Assembly: GCA_024694365.1 (NCBI GenBank)
Contig: JAILJX010000054.1
Location: 22,190-86,189 of the forward strand
From: Kiritimatiellia bacterium
GTDB lineage: Bacteria > Verrucomicrobiota > Kiritimatiellia > RFP12 > UBA1067
Length of the DNA stretch: 64,000 bases
Direction: 5' to 3'
In this document: piece by piece, positions 54,567 to 63,830 of the stretch
Position numbering within the stretch: the stretch's first letter is position 1
How the letters are laid out: the number at the start of each line of letters is the position of its first letter
The notes under the pieces: model-generated
The model's input: the letters and a program-made list of their open reading frames with translations, nothing else
Databases searched by the model: none
What the model was told of the DNA's origin: nothing
Translations under genes and position numbers: made by a program

Positions 54567-55847
54567 ATGAGAAAACTCCCTTTCGACAAAGCATGGATCG
54601 CGCAGACGTCAAAAACCTGGCCGACTCCGTTTCACGTCTATGACGCCGCGGCGATACGCGCCAACGCCCGCCGTCTCAAAGCCGCCTTCGCATGGAATGC
54701 GGGCTTCCGCGAATTTTTCGCCGTCAAGGCCGCCCCCAATCCCCATCTGATGAAGCTCCTGAAGGACGAATTCGGCTTCGGCAGCGACTGCTCGTCCATG
54801 GCCGAGCTCATCCTCGCGGAGAAGGTCGGCAACACCGGCGAGGCGATAATGTTCACCTCCAACGACACCCCCGCCGAGGAGTTCGTCAAGGCGTGGGAGC
54901 TCGGCGCGATCATAAACCTGGACGACATCACCCACTGGCAGTTTATGCTCGACGCCGTTGCGGCGAAGGGCCTGGGGACGGGTCCGGAGGATCTTGCCGG
55001 GCGCGTATTCTGCTGCCGCTACAATCCCGGTCCCCTCAAGGGCGGCAACGCCATCATCGGCAAGCCCGAGGAGGCGAAGTACGGCTTCACGCGCGAGCAG
55101 CTCTTCGACTGCTATGCGCAGATGAAGGCGGCCGGCGTGAAGCGCTTCGGCCTGCACACGATGGTCGCCTCCAACGAGCTCGACCCCGAGTACATAATCG
55201 ACACGGCCAAGCTCCTCTTTTCGCTCGCAGCCGAAATCCACGAAAAGGTCGGAATCGACTTTGAATTCGTCAACATCGGCGGCGGAATAGGGATCCCATA
55301 CAAGCCCGAGCAGAAAGCGATGGACATTGAACGCGTCGGCGAAGGCATCCGCGCCGCCTACGACAGTCTCGTCGCCGGGGCGGGCATGAAGCCGATACGC
55401 CTCTACATGGAGTGCGGCAGGTGCATCACCGGCCCCTACGGCTATCTGGTCGCGAAGGTGCGCCACATCAAGACGACCTACCGCAAGTACGCCGGCCTCG
55501 ACGCGTGCATGTCGAATCTCATGCGACCCGCTCTCTACGGCGCCTACCACGAGATCGTGGTCCCCGGCAAGGAGGATCTGCCCGCGGACGAAGTCTACGA
55601 CGTCACGGGCTCGCTCTGCGAAAACAACGACAAATTCGCCATACAGCGTCCGCTCCCCAGGCTGGAGCCGGGCGACTTCATCGTCATCTGCGACGCCGGC
55701 GCCCACGGCCACGCCATGGGCTTTCAGTACAACGGCAAGCTGCGCAGCGCCGAGCTCCTCCTCGAGGAGGACGGCTCCGTGCGCGAGATACGCCGCGCCG
55801 AGACTCTGTCCGACTACTTCGCCACGCTTGATTTCCCCGGACTGTGA
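54567..55847 (+). CDS. lysA: Diaminopimelate decarboxylase
   Basis: PLP enzyme making lysine from meso-diaminopimelate. 426 residues, fold type III: EFFAVKAAPNPHLMKLLKDE with the PLP lysine (about 53), GSDCSSMAE, KYGF, HTMVASNELD, NIGGGIGIPY, MECGRCITGPYG and GSLCENNDKFA with the catalytic Cys. The slightly long form and the CRYNPGPLKGG stretch are common outside Proteobacteria. Diaminopimelate is also a cell-wall part, so the enzyme draws on a shared pool. Its stop overlaps the start of the U32 gene. Confidence 0.92.
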   Translation: MRKLPFDKAWIAQTSKTWPTPFHVYDAAAIRANARRLKAAFAWNAGFREFFAVKAAPNPHLMKLLKDEFGFGSDCSSMAELILAEKVGNTGEAIMFTSNDTPAEEFVKAWELGAIINLDDITHWQFMLDAVAAKGLGTGPEDLAGRVFCCRYNPGPLKGGNAIIGKPEEAKYGFTREQLFDCYAQMKAAGVKRFGLHTMVASNELDPEYIIDTAKLLFSLAAEIHEKVGIDFEFVNIGGGIGIPYKPEQKAMDIERVGEGIRAAYDSLVAGAGMKPIRLYMECGRCITGPYGYLVAKVRHIKTTYRKYAGLDACMSNLMRPALYGAYHEIVVPGKEDLPADEVYDVTGSLCENNDKFAIQRPLPRLEPGDFIVICDAGAHGHAMGFQYNGKLRSAELLLEEDGSVREIRRAETLSDYFATLDFPGL

Positions 55848-58051
55848 GCGTCGAACTTCTATCCCCCGCAGGCGACTTCGAGACTGCGCTCGCGGCGTTC
55901 GACGCCGGCGCAGACGCCGTCTACTGCGGCCTTGCCGACTTCTCCGCGCGCGCGTACGCGAAGAATCTCTCCACCGGCGATCTGCGCCGCCTGATGCGCG
56001 TTGCGCGCTCGCGCGGGAAGAAGGTCTATGTCACTTTCAACACTCTCGTCGAGGAAGGGGAGATGGACCGCGCGGCGGAGCGTCTGGCCGAGCTCGAGGC
56101 GATCGGACCGGACGCCGTGATCGTCCAGGACCTCGGCGTCGCGCGCCTCGCGCACGAATATTTCCCTTCGCTCGCCCTGCATGCCTCGACCCAGCTCGTC
56201 GCACACAATCTCGAGGGCGTGCTGGCGCTCAAGGACCTCGGCTTCACCCGCGTCGTCACCGCGCGCGAGCTTAGCGCGGACGAATTGGCGTCCATCTCCA
56301 GGCGCAGCGGCGGCATGGAGTTCGAGGCTTTCATCCACGGCGCCCTTTGCTACTCCATTTCCGGGCTGTGCCTCTTCTCCGCCATGGAGAAGGGCAGAAG
56401 CGGCAACCGCGGCGAATGCGCATACTGCTGCCGCCTGCCTTATGCGGACGCCGAGGGCAACAAGGTTCTGGCGTTCTCGATGAAGGATCTCCGGCTCGGC
56501 GAGGACGCGAGAAAGCTCATCGACGCGGGCGTATGCTCCCTCAAGATCGAGGGACGCATGAAAAGCGCCCTCTACGTCGCCTCGGTGACGCGATACTACC
56601 GCCAGATACTCGACAGGGCGTTCCCCGCCCCCGCGGTTACGCTGTCCGACCTGGAGACGGTCTTCTCCCGCCGCACGACGAAACTCTATCTCGACGGCAA
56701 GCCCGCTTCTTCTCCCATCGACCCCGAGTCCCTCGGCCACCTCGGCGCGGCCGTCGGCACCGTCAAGCGCGTGACCCGCGACCGTGAAGGGCAGGCGTGG
56801 CTTAGGTTTCACACCTCCCGCGCGCTCGAGAAGCATGACGGACTCCAGTTCCCCGCCCCGGAAGGCGGCAAGCCGCTCGGTTTCGGCATAACACTCATGC
56901 GCCAGGCGCTCTCCCGCGTCCCCGTGTTCGAAGTCTCCGCCGGGGCCGACGTCGAAGTCCTCCTCCCCGAGGCGCTCGCGGAGTCGGTCAAGCCCGGAAT
57001 TCCCGTATACTGCTCGATGTCGAACGCAGTGAAACGTCTTTTCCCCGCCCCTTCGTACCGTCCGGGCGACTATCCGGGCGACGAGGAGCTCGATGTCGAA
57101 GTGACGCTTTCACCGTCCGCCATCCGCGCCCGCGCGACTTCGCCCTGCGAGGCCGAGGTCTCCATCCCCGCGGCTCTCTCGCCCGCCAGGCAGCCCGGGC
57201 GCACCGAAGACGCGGTGAGAACGGCCTTCTCCAAGCTCGGCGAGAGCGACTACAGGCTCGGAAAGCTCGCCGTGGACGATTGCGGCCTCTTCGCGCCCCC
57301 CCGGCTTCTGAACGACCTCCGGCGCGCCCTCGTGGAGAAGCTCGATTCCCTGCGCGGGTCGATGACACGCGAAAAGCTCGAGAAGGCCCTTGCCGACGAT
57401 CCCCTCGCCTCCTTCGCGTCCGCGGAGCCCTCTCCCGCGAAGCGGCTCAAGATCCGCCCCGGCCAGACGGTCCCCCCGGGTGCGTGGGACGAGATTGTCG
57501 TCGCCGTCTCGGCCGACACCTCCGGGGCCGACCTCTCCTCAATCCGCTCCGCCGCGCCGCAAGTCCCCCAGCGCCTCGCTCTTCCCGTATACACGCCCGA
57601 GGGCGCCTTCAACCGCCTGCGCGTCGCGGTCAAGCGCTTTCTGCGCATGGGCTTCGCCGCGTGGGAAGCGGCCGACCTCGCGACGCTCAGGCTTCTCAGG
57701 TCGCTCGGCGTCGAGGACATCACGGCCGACTGGTCTCTGTACGCCGCCAACGCGAGCGCGGTCAAGGTCCTCTCCGGACTCGGCGTGAAGCGCGCCGTCG
57801 CGAGCCCCGAGTCGAGCCGCGCCAACATCGCGTTTCTGAAGGAATGCGGCTTCCCTGTCGAATTTCTCGCCCAGCAGTCCACCCCTCTTTTCATTTCGCT
57901 TACGCGTCCCGCGGCGATTCCCGCGCCGGAGAGCGGACTTTCCGTGTATGAGAGGGACGGACTTTGGGTAACCGTGAAAACGCTCCCGCGGACATTCGAC
58001 GCGCCCGCCGGCGCATCGGTCCGCATGGACCTCAGCTGGAGTCCGGAATGA
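55844..58051 (+). CDS. U32-family peptidase-like protein (RNA hydroxylation type)
   Basis: A 735-residue member of the U32 family. Early motifs: LLSPAGDFETALAAFDAGAD, AVYCGLADFSARAY and LHASTQLVAHN. The hallmark cysteine region is EAFIHGALCYSISGLCLFSA followed by GRSGNRGECAYCCRLPY, cysteines that hold an Fe-S cluster in RlhA/TrhP-type enzymes. E. coli relatives hydroxylate 23S rRNA or tRNA; older annotations call them collagenases. The carboxy half (about 330-735) has no clear assignment but resembles the extension of long U32 proteins. GTG start overlaps lysA. Confidence 0.87.
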   Translation: MSVELLSPAGDFETALAAFDAGADAVYCGLADFSARAYAKNLSTGDLRRLMRVARSRGKKVYVTFNTLVEEGEMDRAAERLAELEAIGPDAVIVQDLGVARLAHEYFPSLALHASTQLVAHNLEGVLALKDLGFTRVVTARELSADELASISRRSGGMEFEAFIHGALCYSISGLCLFSAMEKGRSGNRGECAYCCRLPYADAEGNKVLAFSMKDLRLGEDARKLIDAGVCSLKIEGRMKSALYVASVTRYYRQILDRAFPAPAVTLSDLETVFSRRTTKLYLDGKPASSPIDPESLGHLGAAVGTVKRVTRDREGQAWLRFHTSRALEKHDGLQFPAPEGGKPLGFGITLMRQALSRVPVFEVSAGADVEVLLPEALAESVKPGIPVYCSMSNAVKRLFPAPSYRPGDYPGDEELDVEVTLSPSAIRARATSPCEAEVSIPAALSPARQPGRTEDAVRTAFSKLGESDYRLGKLAVDDCGLFAPPRLLNDLRRALVEKLDSLRGSMTREKLEKALADDPLASFASAEPSPAKRLKIRPGQTVPPGAWDEIVVAVSADTSGADLSSIRSAAPQVPQRLALPVYTPEGAFNRLRVAVKRFLRMGFAAWEAADLATLRLLRSLGVEDITADWSLYAANASAVKVLSGLGVKRAVASPESSRANIAFLKECGFPVEFLAQQSTPLFISLTRPAAIPAPESGLSVYERDGLWVTVKTLPRTFDAPAGASVRMDLSWSPE

Positions 58052-59687
58052 TAAGGCGTCTTGCAGAAAAGCTCCCGTATCTCTTCTGGTTCGCGACGGG
58101 CTTCCTCCTCTTCGCAGCCTTCCCTCCGTTCGGCGAGAGGATGGACGCGTTCTTCGCGCTCGCGCCGGCTATGTTCTTCGCAAGGCGCAACAGCCCCAGG
58201 AAAAGCTTCCTCTGCTGGTTCTCCAACGGACTCTTCTTCTGGGTCGCGACGCTTTCGTGGATGCCGGCGATAGTGAAGAACGACGGACCCTGGCCTCTCG
58301 TCCTCCTCGGATGGTTCGCGCTTTCCGCCTACTGCGCCCTCTATTTCGGCGCTTTCGGCTGGGCCTCGGCGACGCTGTGGCGCTGGGCGCGTCCGCGCGC
58401 ATACGTCTGCCGCCTCGCGGTCATCGTCGTGGCCGAGCCTCTCCTTTGGGCGGGGCTTGAGCTTGTCCGCTCCCGCTTCGGCGGAGGCTTTGCGTGGAAC
58501 CAGCTTGGCGTCGCGCCGGTGAATTCCGGTCTCGGCGCGCCCGCGGTACTCGGGGGCGTGTATCTCGTCAGCGCGGCCGTCGTTCTCGTGAACGGCACTT
58601 TCGCCTCCGTCGCCGAGCGCGTCTTCGCCTCCTACGACGCGAACGCGCCCGCCGTCCCGCGCTGGGCGAGAAGCGTCGAGACGATCCTCCCCGTCCTTCT
58701 TGTCCTCGGGCTCTACTCCGCCGCGAGGCCGTTCGTCGCCGAGGCGTCGGGAGGCGACCGCCGCAACGTGATCTTCGGCCTCGTCCAGCGCAATTTCCCG
58801 TGCGCATTCCTCCCTGTTGAGAAGGACCCCGACGCCGTCTACTCCGATCTCCGCTTCGATCTTGTCTCCAAGCTAGTCGCCGCCCGTCCGGCCGACCCTT
58901 CGGGCCATCTGGCGAGGTACGATGCGTTTCTTCTTCCCGAGAGCGCCCTCTGCGAGAGTTTCAAGGCTGGCCGCGCCTCCCTGGTGAATTCTTCCGCCGC
59001 GGCGGAATTCGCCTCCCAGCTCATGGCGGACGGGTGGTCCGGCAGCGTGATCGCCGGCGGCTCGCGCATCGACCGTGATCCCGCGAGGCTCTACAACTCC
59101 CTCGCGCTCTATTCAGACGGTCCGCTGCAGGTCTACGACAAGGTCCATCTCGTCCCGTTCGGCGAATACATCCCCGGCGACAAGATCTTCCCGTCGCTCC
59201 AGAAGATGGCGCCCGTCGGCAGCTGCACCGCGGGAGAGCCAAAGCTCCTGAAGATCCCCGCCGCGACGGGCGGCGTCCTCGCCGGCCCCGCCATCTGCTT
59301 CGAGGATACCGACTCAGCTCTCATGCGCTCGCACGCCGCCGCAGGCGCGCAGATTCTCGTCTTCGCCACCAACGACAGCTGGTTCTACGGCTCGTGCGAA
59401 CCCGTGCAGCACGCATGGCAGGCGGTCGCGCGCGCGGTGGAGACGGGCCTGCCGGTTGTCAGGACCGGCAACTCGGGCGTGACGGGCCATGTCCTCCCGG
59501 ACGGCTCGGCGACATGGCTTCAGGACGCCTCGGGCAAGCCTCTCGTCGACAGCCCCGGCGCCATGTACGCGAACGTGACTGTGAGGGACGGCGCACGGCA
59601 GACCCCCTACGTCAGGCTTGGCGATACGCCGCTATTTTGTGCATTTCTGCTTCTCATAACCGCGATATCTGTGATAAAATACAAATC

Positions 59688-59691
<4 letters not shown>
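58048..59691 (+). CDS. lnt: Apolipoprotein N-acyltransferase
   Basis: Adds the third acyl chain to lipoproteins in the inner membrane, a step of diderm bacteria. 547 residues: about seven membrane segments in the first 240 residues, then the nitrilase-like periplasmic domain with the Glu-Lys-Cys triad in [25 protein letters not shown] and GPAICFED, and a final membrane helix ([15 protein letters not shown]). [20 protein letters not shown] is another family run. Start ATG at 58048 overlaps the U32 stop. Confidence 0.92.
59675..59680 (+). promoter_or_regulatory. -10 box of ychJ, leaderless arrangement
   Basis: TAAAAT inside the end of lnt, 7 nt before the ATG at 59688. The gene can also be read from the lnt transcript. 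Confidence 0.55.
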
Positions 59692-60193
<502 letters not shown>

Positions 60194-60197
<4 letters not shown>

Positions 60198-60853
60198 GAC
60201 CGGCCGCATTCCTCTTCGACCTTGACGGAACCCTCGTCGACACCGAAACGGCGTGGGCCAAGGCCATGGTCGACATGATCGTCGCCCGGGGAGGATGCGT
60301 CACCCTGTCTTCGCTCCTGCCGCTCATCGTCGGACGCAACTGGCTCGACATCCATGCGGCCATACACGAGATGTTCCCCGTGCTGGGAGAAACGTCTGCG
60401 ATGGAGGACGCGCTCGAGCTCAGGGAATACTACCGCCGCCACGCGGCGGACCCTGCGTCCATGAGGATAGAAGGCTCCATCGCCTTCTTCCGCAAGGCCG
60501 CCGCGATCGCGCCGTGCGCGATAGTGTCGGGCTCGCCCGCGGCGGACGTGAAGGCGGCCGCCGAGCTTTGCGGCATCTCGTCGCTCGTCTCCCTGATCCT
60601 CGGCGCGGGCGACTACCCGAAGGGCAAGCCCGATCCGTCCGGCTATCTCTGCGCGGCGAAACGCCTCGGCGTGAAGCCGGAGGACTGCGTCGTGATAGAG
60701 GATTCGTCTGTCGGCGTCGCCTCCGGCGTCGCGGCAGGGATGAAGGTCGTCGCCCTCGACCGTCGCGGCGCCGTCCCGCAGGTTTTCCGCGGCGAGACGT
60801 GGCGCGTCGGCGACCTTTCCGAAATCGACGCGGGGAAGGAGTTCGCCGCATGA
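60194..60853 (+). CDS. HAD-family hydrolase (phosphoglycolate/beta-phosphoglucomutase-like)
   Basis: A 219-residue HAD enzyme with all four motifs: [14 protein letters not shown] (about 6-19), IVSGSP, the Lys in [10 protein letters not shown] and [20 protein letters not shown]. The helical cap marks subclass I. Substrates of such enzymes are small sugar phosphates and cannot be read from sequence. GTG start overlaps the ychJ stop by four bases, and the next gene overlaps in the same way. Confidence 0.88.
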
Positions 60854-61383
60854 GTTCCAATCCCGAATTCGATCGCTGGTACGCGGCCCGCAGAACGCGG
60901 ATAGTCCTCCCCCCGAAGAACAGGCTCGAGACTTTCGGCGCGACGCTGATGAACTACCACCTGATCTCTGAGCTCGACGACAACCCCGGCAAGATCCGCA
61001 TACGCGAAGGGAGGCTCGAAGCCCACCAGCCGCGCGTCATAACGCCGCGCCGCTTCGCCGAGCTTACCGCCGAGGGATTCGGCGAAGAGGCCAGGGCGTA
61101 TCTCGAGTTTCTGCGCGAGAACGAGGAGAATCTCAGGATACTGAGGTACGGCTTCCATCTCAAGTCGGACAACTTCTCCGAGCAGATCGTGACCGATTCC
61201 CTCGCCGCCGTGACCGAGCGCGTGAAGGCGTCGGTCATAGAGTCGAAGGACGTCTTCGCGGCGGTGCTGCAGGGCGTGGATGACCCGTGGGATGTCGCCC
61301 TTGTGGAGCTTTGGCGGCGCGAAGTCGAGCGCAGCGCAGGAAAAAACATCAAAGAACTCTCTGAAAAAGGAAAGTTGTTTTAA
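60850..61383 (+). CDS. Uncharacterised 177-aa protein upstream of parA
   Basis: I do not recognise a family. The protein is soluble, mixed alpha/beta, charged, with no signal peptide or Cys. Notable runs are TFGATLMNYHLISELDDNPG, RVITPRRFAELTAEGFGEEA, LRYGFHLKSDNFSEQIVTDS and VLQGVDDPWDVALVELWRRE. It begins at an ATG overlapping the HAD stop and ends 1 nt before parA, so it belongs to a six-gene chain from lysA to parA linked by overlaps. A small upstream AAGGAGTT serves as ribosome site. Confidence 0.75.
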   Translation: MSSNPEFDRWYAARRTRIVLPPKNRLETFGATLMNYHLISELDDNPGKIRIREGRLEAHQPRVITPRRFAELTAEGFGEEARAYLEFLRENEENLRILRYGFHLKSDNFSEQIVTDSLAAVTERVKASVIESKDVFAAVLQGVDDPWDVALVELWRREVERSAGKNIKELSEKGKLF

Positions 61384-61384
61384 A

Positions 61385-62335
61385 ATGGAACGCAAGACCA
61401 AGACCATCGCTATCGCAAACCAGAAGGGCGGCGTCGGCAAGACGACGACTGTCGTCAATCTCGCCGCGGCGCTTTCGGCGAGAAAGCGCACCGTTCTGGT
61501 GGTGGACCTCGATCCCCAGGCGCATGCGACGCTCGGCCTGGGGCTGGAAAAGCAGCCCGGCGTTTCGCTCTACCCCGTGCTCGTCGGCACCAAGCAGATC
61601 GCCGACGTGATCCAGCCCACGAAGTGGAACAACCTGAACGTCATACCCTCCGAGGTGGACCTCGCCGGCGCGGAGCTTGAGTTCGGCGTGCGCGAGGACA
61701 GGCTCGAGATGATAAGAAACGCCCTCGCCCCGGTGAAGGAGTCGGGCGCTTTCGACTACATCCTTCTCGACTGCCCGCCCTCGCTCGGCATTGTCATGAC
61801 GAGTTCGCTCGTCGCGTCCGACGGCGTCCTCATCCCGATCCAGGCTGAGTTCCTCGCCATGGACGGCCTCGCGCTCATCACGGGGTCGATAGAGAGGATA
61901 CGCGCGAGCGTCAATCCCGGTCTTGATCTCAACGGCATAGTCTTCACGATGGTCAACGGCGCCGCGCGCCTTACCCATGACGTGATGGAGGAGGTCCGCG
62001 GACACTTCGGCGAGAAGGTCTACGAGACGTTCATCCCGAGAAACGTCCGCGTCTCCGAGGCCCCTTCGATGGGGGTGCCGGTCGTGTTTCTCGATCCGCG
62101 CAGCAAGGGCGCAGAGCATTACAAGGCTTTCGCCTGGGAGTTCATGGCCAAGAACCCGACCCGTTTCGACGCCCCCAAGCCCATGCCGAAGCCCGCGCCT
62201 GCGCCCGCGCCTGCGGAGCCTGCGCCCGCGGCGAATCCGGAAGAGCAGCCCGCCCCTGCGGCGGAGCCCGCGCCCGAAGATGCGGCGGAGCCTCCCGCGC
62301 CCGCACCCGAAGAGCCTTCGCCTGCCAATGGCTGA
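61385..62335 (+). CDS. parA: ParA/Soj chromosome-partitioning ATPase with a proline-rich tail
   Basis: A 316-residue deviant-Walker ATPase that moves the ParB-parS complex. P-loop QKGGVGKTTTVVNLAAALS (about 13-31) with the signature Lys, then VDLDPQAHATLGLG, ILLDCPPSLGIVMTSSL, IPIQAEFLAMDGL and NVRVSEAPSMGVPV. The core ends near residue 257. A 57-residue tail rich in Pro, Ala and Glu (PAPAPAPAEPAPAANPEEQP) is unusual for Soj. Start ATG 1 nt after the preceding stop, with GGAAAG upstream. parB lies 10.6 kb upstream on the same strand. Confidence 0.93.
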   Translation: MERKTKTIAIANQKGGVGKTTTVVNLAAALSARKRTVLVVDLDPQAHATLGLGLEKQPGVSLYPVLVGTKQIADVIQPTKWNNLNVIPSEVDLAGAELEFGVREDRLEMIRNALAPVKESGAFDYILLDCPPSLGIVMTSSLVASDGVLIPIQAEFLAMDGLALITGSIERIRASVNPGLDLNGIVFTMVNGAARLTHDVMEEVRGHFGEKVYETFIPRNVRVSEAPSMGVPVVFLDPRSKGAEHYKAFAWEFMAKNPTRFDAPKPMPKPAPAPAPAEPAPAANPEEQPAPAAEPAPEDAAEPPAPAPEEPSPANG

Positions 62336-62501
62336 CGGCTCATACGAGCGGCGGGGTCCGCGCGAGGCGGAGCTCGCCCGCATAAAGCGCCTCCTCGCAG
62401 AAGCCGCCAAGCGCAAGTCGCCGGATGGCGGGGTGGCTGCCGCAGCGCCTGCCGCCGGACGCGTTTCTTGTGGGGATGACGGCTCCCCCGCTTCCGTCTA
62501 G
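62328..62501 (+). CDS. Possible 57-aa protein overlapping the end of parA
   Basis: An ATG eight bases before the end of parA opens a frame of 57 codons. The first half is helical and charged (YERRGPREAELARIKRLLAE followed by AAKRKSPDGG), the second Ala/Gly-rich. Overlap with parA would allow coupled translation. No family recognised, and the second half may be chance. Reported because it continues a run of overlapping genes. Confidence 0.3.
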   Translation: MADGSYERRGPREAELARIKRLLAEAAKRKSPDGGVAAAAPAAGRVSCGDDGSPASV

Positions 62502-62678
62502 AGTCGCCCGGCCCGGCGGTCGGCGTCTTGGCATGCGGACGGGCAATGCAAGTGTTCTTTCTCTAAATTCGCTCCTTGCCCATGGTTTTTTGATGGTTGC
62601 CATGCAGCGGCAGTTTGTCGTCTTCCGGTCGTCGCTTGTGCAAGGCTGTTGTTGAGGCTTCCGCCGAAGCCGCGGGGT

Positions 62679-62851
62679 TGCATTGACATGGCAGGGGGGT
62701 CGGTGCATTGGGAGGACTGGCGAAAGTGCATTCGTGGATTTGCCTTTGTGCATTGGGTGGAGAGGGCAAAGTGCATTAATGCTGAAGCGCCTGTCCATTG
62801 AATGCACGGCTGCGCGACCATTGGGTGCAAAACCGCGCATCCATTGGGTGC
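62679..62851. repeat. Degenerate 23-bp periodic repeat downstream of parA
   Basis: TGCATTG or a close variant recurs at 62679, 62704, 62727, 62749 and 62772, and as CCATTGGGTGC at 62818 and 62841 with one weaker unit near 62795. From 62704 on the intervals are 22-25 bp. The fullest unit reads GTGCATTGGGTGGAGAGGGC. Confidence 0.65.
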
Positions 62852-62918
62852 GCCGGCATTGCCTCTCGGCAGGGCAGGGCGATCCTCTGGTTAGGAGTAC
62901 CGGGTGCCTTACCTGCAG

Positions 62919-63185
62919 GTGCGTTTGGATTTGTTTATATATTGGGTTTTATCGCATGAACCTCTGTTAAATGGCAAGATAAAGAAGCCAAAAAATCCAA
63001 ACGCACCCAAACGCACCTGGAAAAATGAGTGTGGGCGGGAAAATGCGGTGCGTTTGGTGCGTTTGGATTTATAATAAGATATATATAGCAAAATATATAT
63101 ATAAAATGTAAAATAACTCAAATACAAACGCACCCAAACGCACTCCAAACGCACTCCAAACGCACCCAAACGCACCCAAACGCAC
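62919..63185. repeat. Iteron-like AAACGCAC array in inverted blocks around an AT-rich core
   Basis: Eleven copies of AAACGCAC. Minus-strand copies at 62919, 63048 and 63057; plus-strand copies at 62999, 63009, 63126, 63136, 63147, 63158, 63168 and 63178, spaced 9-11 bp within blocks. Two inverted arrangements result: 62919 against 62999/63009, and 63048/63057 against 63126-63185. Between the latter, 63066-63124 is almost pure A+T (ATATATAG, AATATATATATAAAATG). Confidence 0.8.
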
Positions 63186-63252
63186 ACTGCAACCGCGCAT
63201 ATTCTCTTTACCCCAAATGCGGCATTTGGACGTCCGGCGATGATGGTTTTTG

Positions 63253-63427
63253 GCCACAAAGAACACAAAGAGCACATGGACGGGGAGAAACAGCAGGTTA
63301 TGGTTATTATGTGCCGAAATCATAATTTTACCGAGAAGGTGAAATCTGATAGACTCGTTTCAGCTCAGGAATTCTTCAAAAACTCGCTATCTCTTGCACT
63401 CTTTGCGTCCTTTGTGTTCTTTGTGGC
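63253..63427. repeat. 18-bp inverted repeat of CACAAAGAA type
   Basis: GCCACAAAGAACACAAAG (63253-63270) and its exact reverse complement at 63410-63427, 139 bp apart. The flanks continue the match imperfectly. This CACAAAGAACACAAAG motif is a common repeat of large PVC-type genomes. Confidence 0.75.
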
Positions 63428-63528
63428 TGATTCAACTGCCGTTATTTCAACTGCCGTTATCGGGTTTACGGTCGCTCCTCGCGGATTCCGTTGGGGACAA
63501 GCTCCGAAGATATATTCCCCTGCGTCAG

Positions 63529-63830
63529 GATTTTTATGGGGGGACTGTCCCGCCAAAAAGCTGATTTTTAGATAATGTGGCAAAGTCTGGGATGAACATG
63601 CACGTGATAAAGTTCCCCTCTAAGATAGATGAGTGTTGCGCAAGCGACCGCGTGATATGCTATCTTCCCCAAACTCCTCATCTTGCTCAAGAGATTCACA
63701 TATACCAGGCATGTCTGCCGGCGCGTTGCGACACCTTCGCTATTTTCGGGAAGGAGTCCTTGTGACACTCCATCCCAGACTTTGCCACATTATCGATTTT
63801 TATGGGGGACTGTCCCGCCAAAAAGCCGAT
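63529..63830. mobile_element. Small nested repeat element (MITE- or REP-like)
   Basis: Outer direct repeats of 36-37 bp, GATTTTTATGGGGGACTGTC and its continuation CCGCCAAAAAGC(T/C)GAT, at 63529-63565 and 63795-63830. Inside them, a perfect 24-bp inverted repeat starting GATAATGTGGCAAAGTCTGG at 63571-63594 and 63771-63794. The 176 bp between encode nothing recognisable. GGGACTGTCCC is itself near-palindromic. The structure looks like a non-autonomous element or a paired REP unit; no transposase is in the window. Confidence 0.6.

Noticed and set aside
54620..54640. parS-like GTTTCACGT inside lysA
   Set aside because: Only the left half of the parS palindrome (TGTTTCACGTGAAACA) is present; the right half is lost, and it lies in conserved coding sequence.
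63126..63185. CRISPR-like array
   Set aside because: Units are 10-11 bp with no unique spacers of 25-40 bp and no cas genes nearby.
62909..63323. Minus-strand frames giving Arg/Leu/Gly/Ala/Phe repeats over the iteron-like array
   Set aside because: The peptides (VRLGAFGVRL type) are direct translations of the CAAACGCACC repeats.
63577..63765. Short reading frames within the nested repeat element
   Set aside because: About 60 codons each, no ribosome site, bounded by the inverted repeat; no transposase motif.
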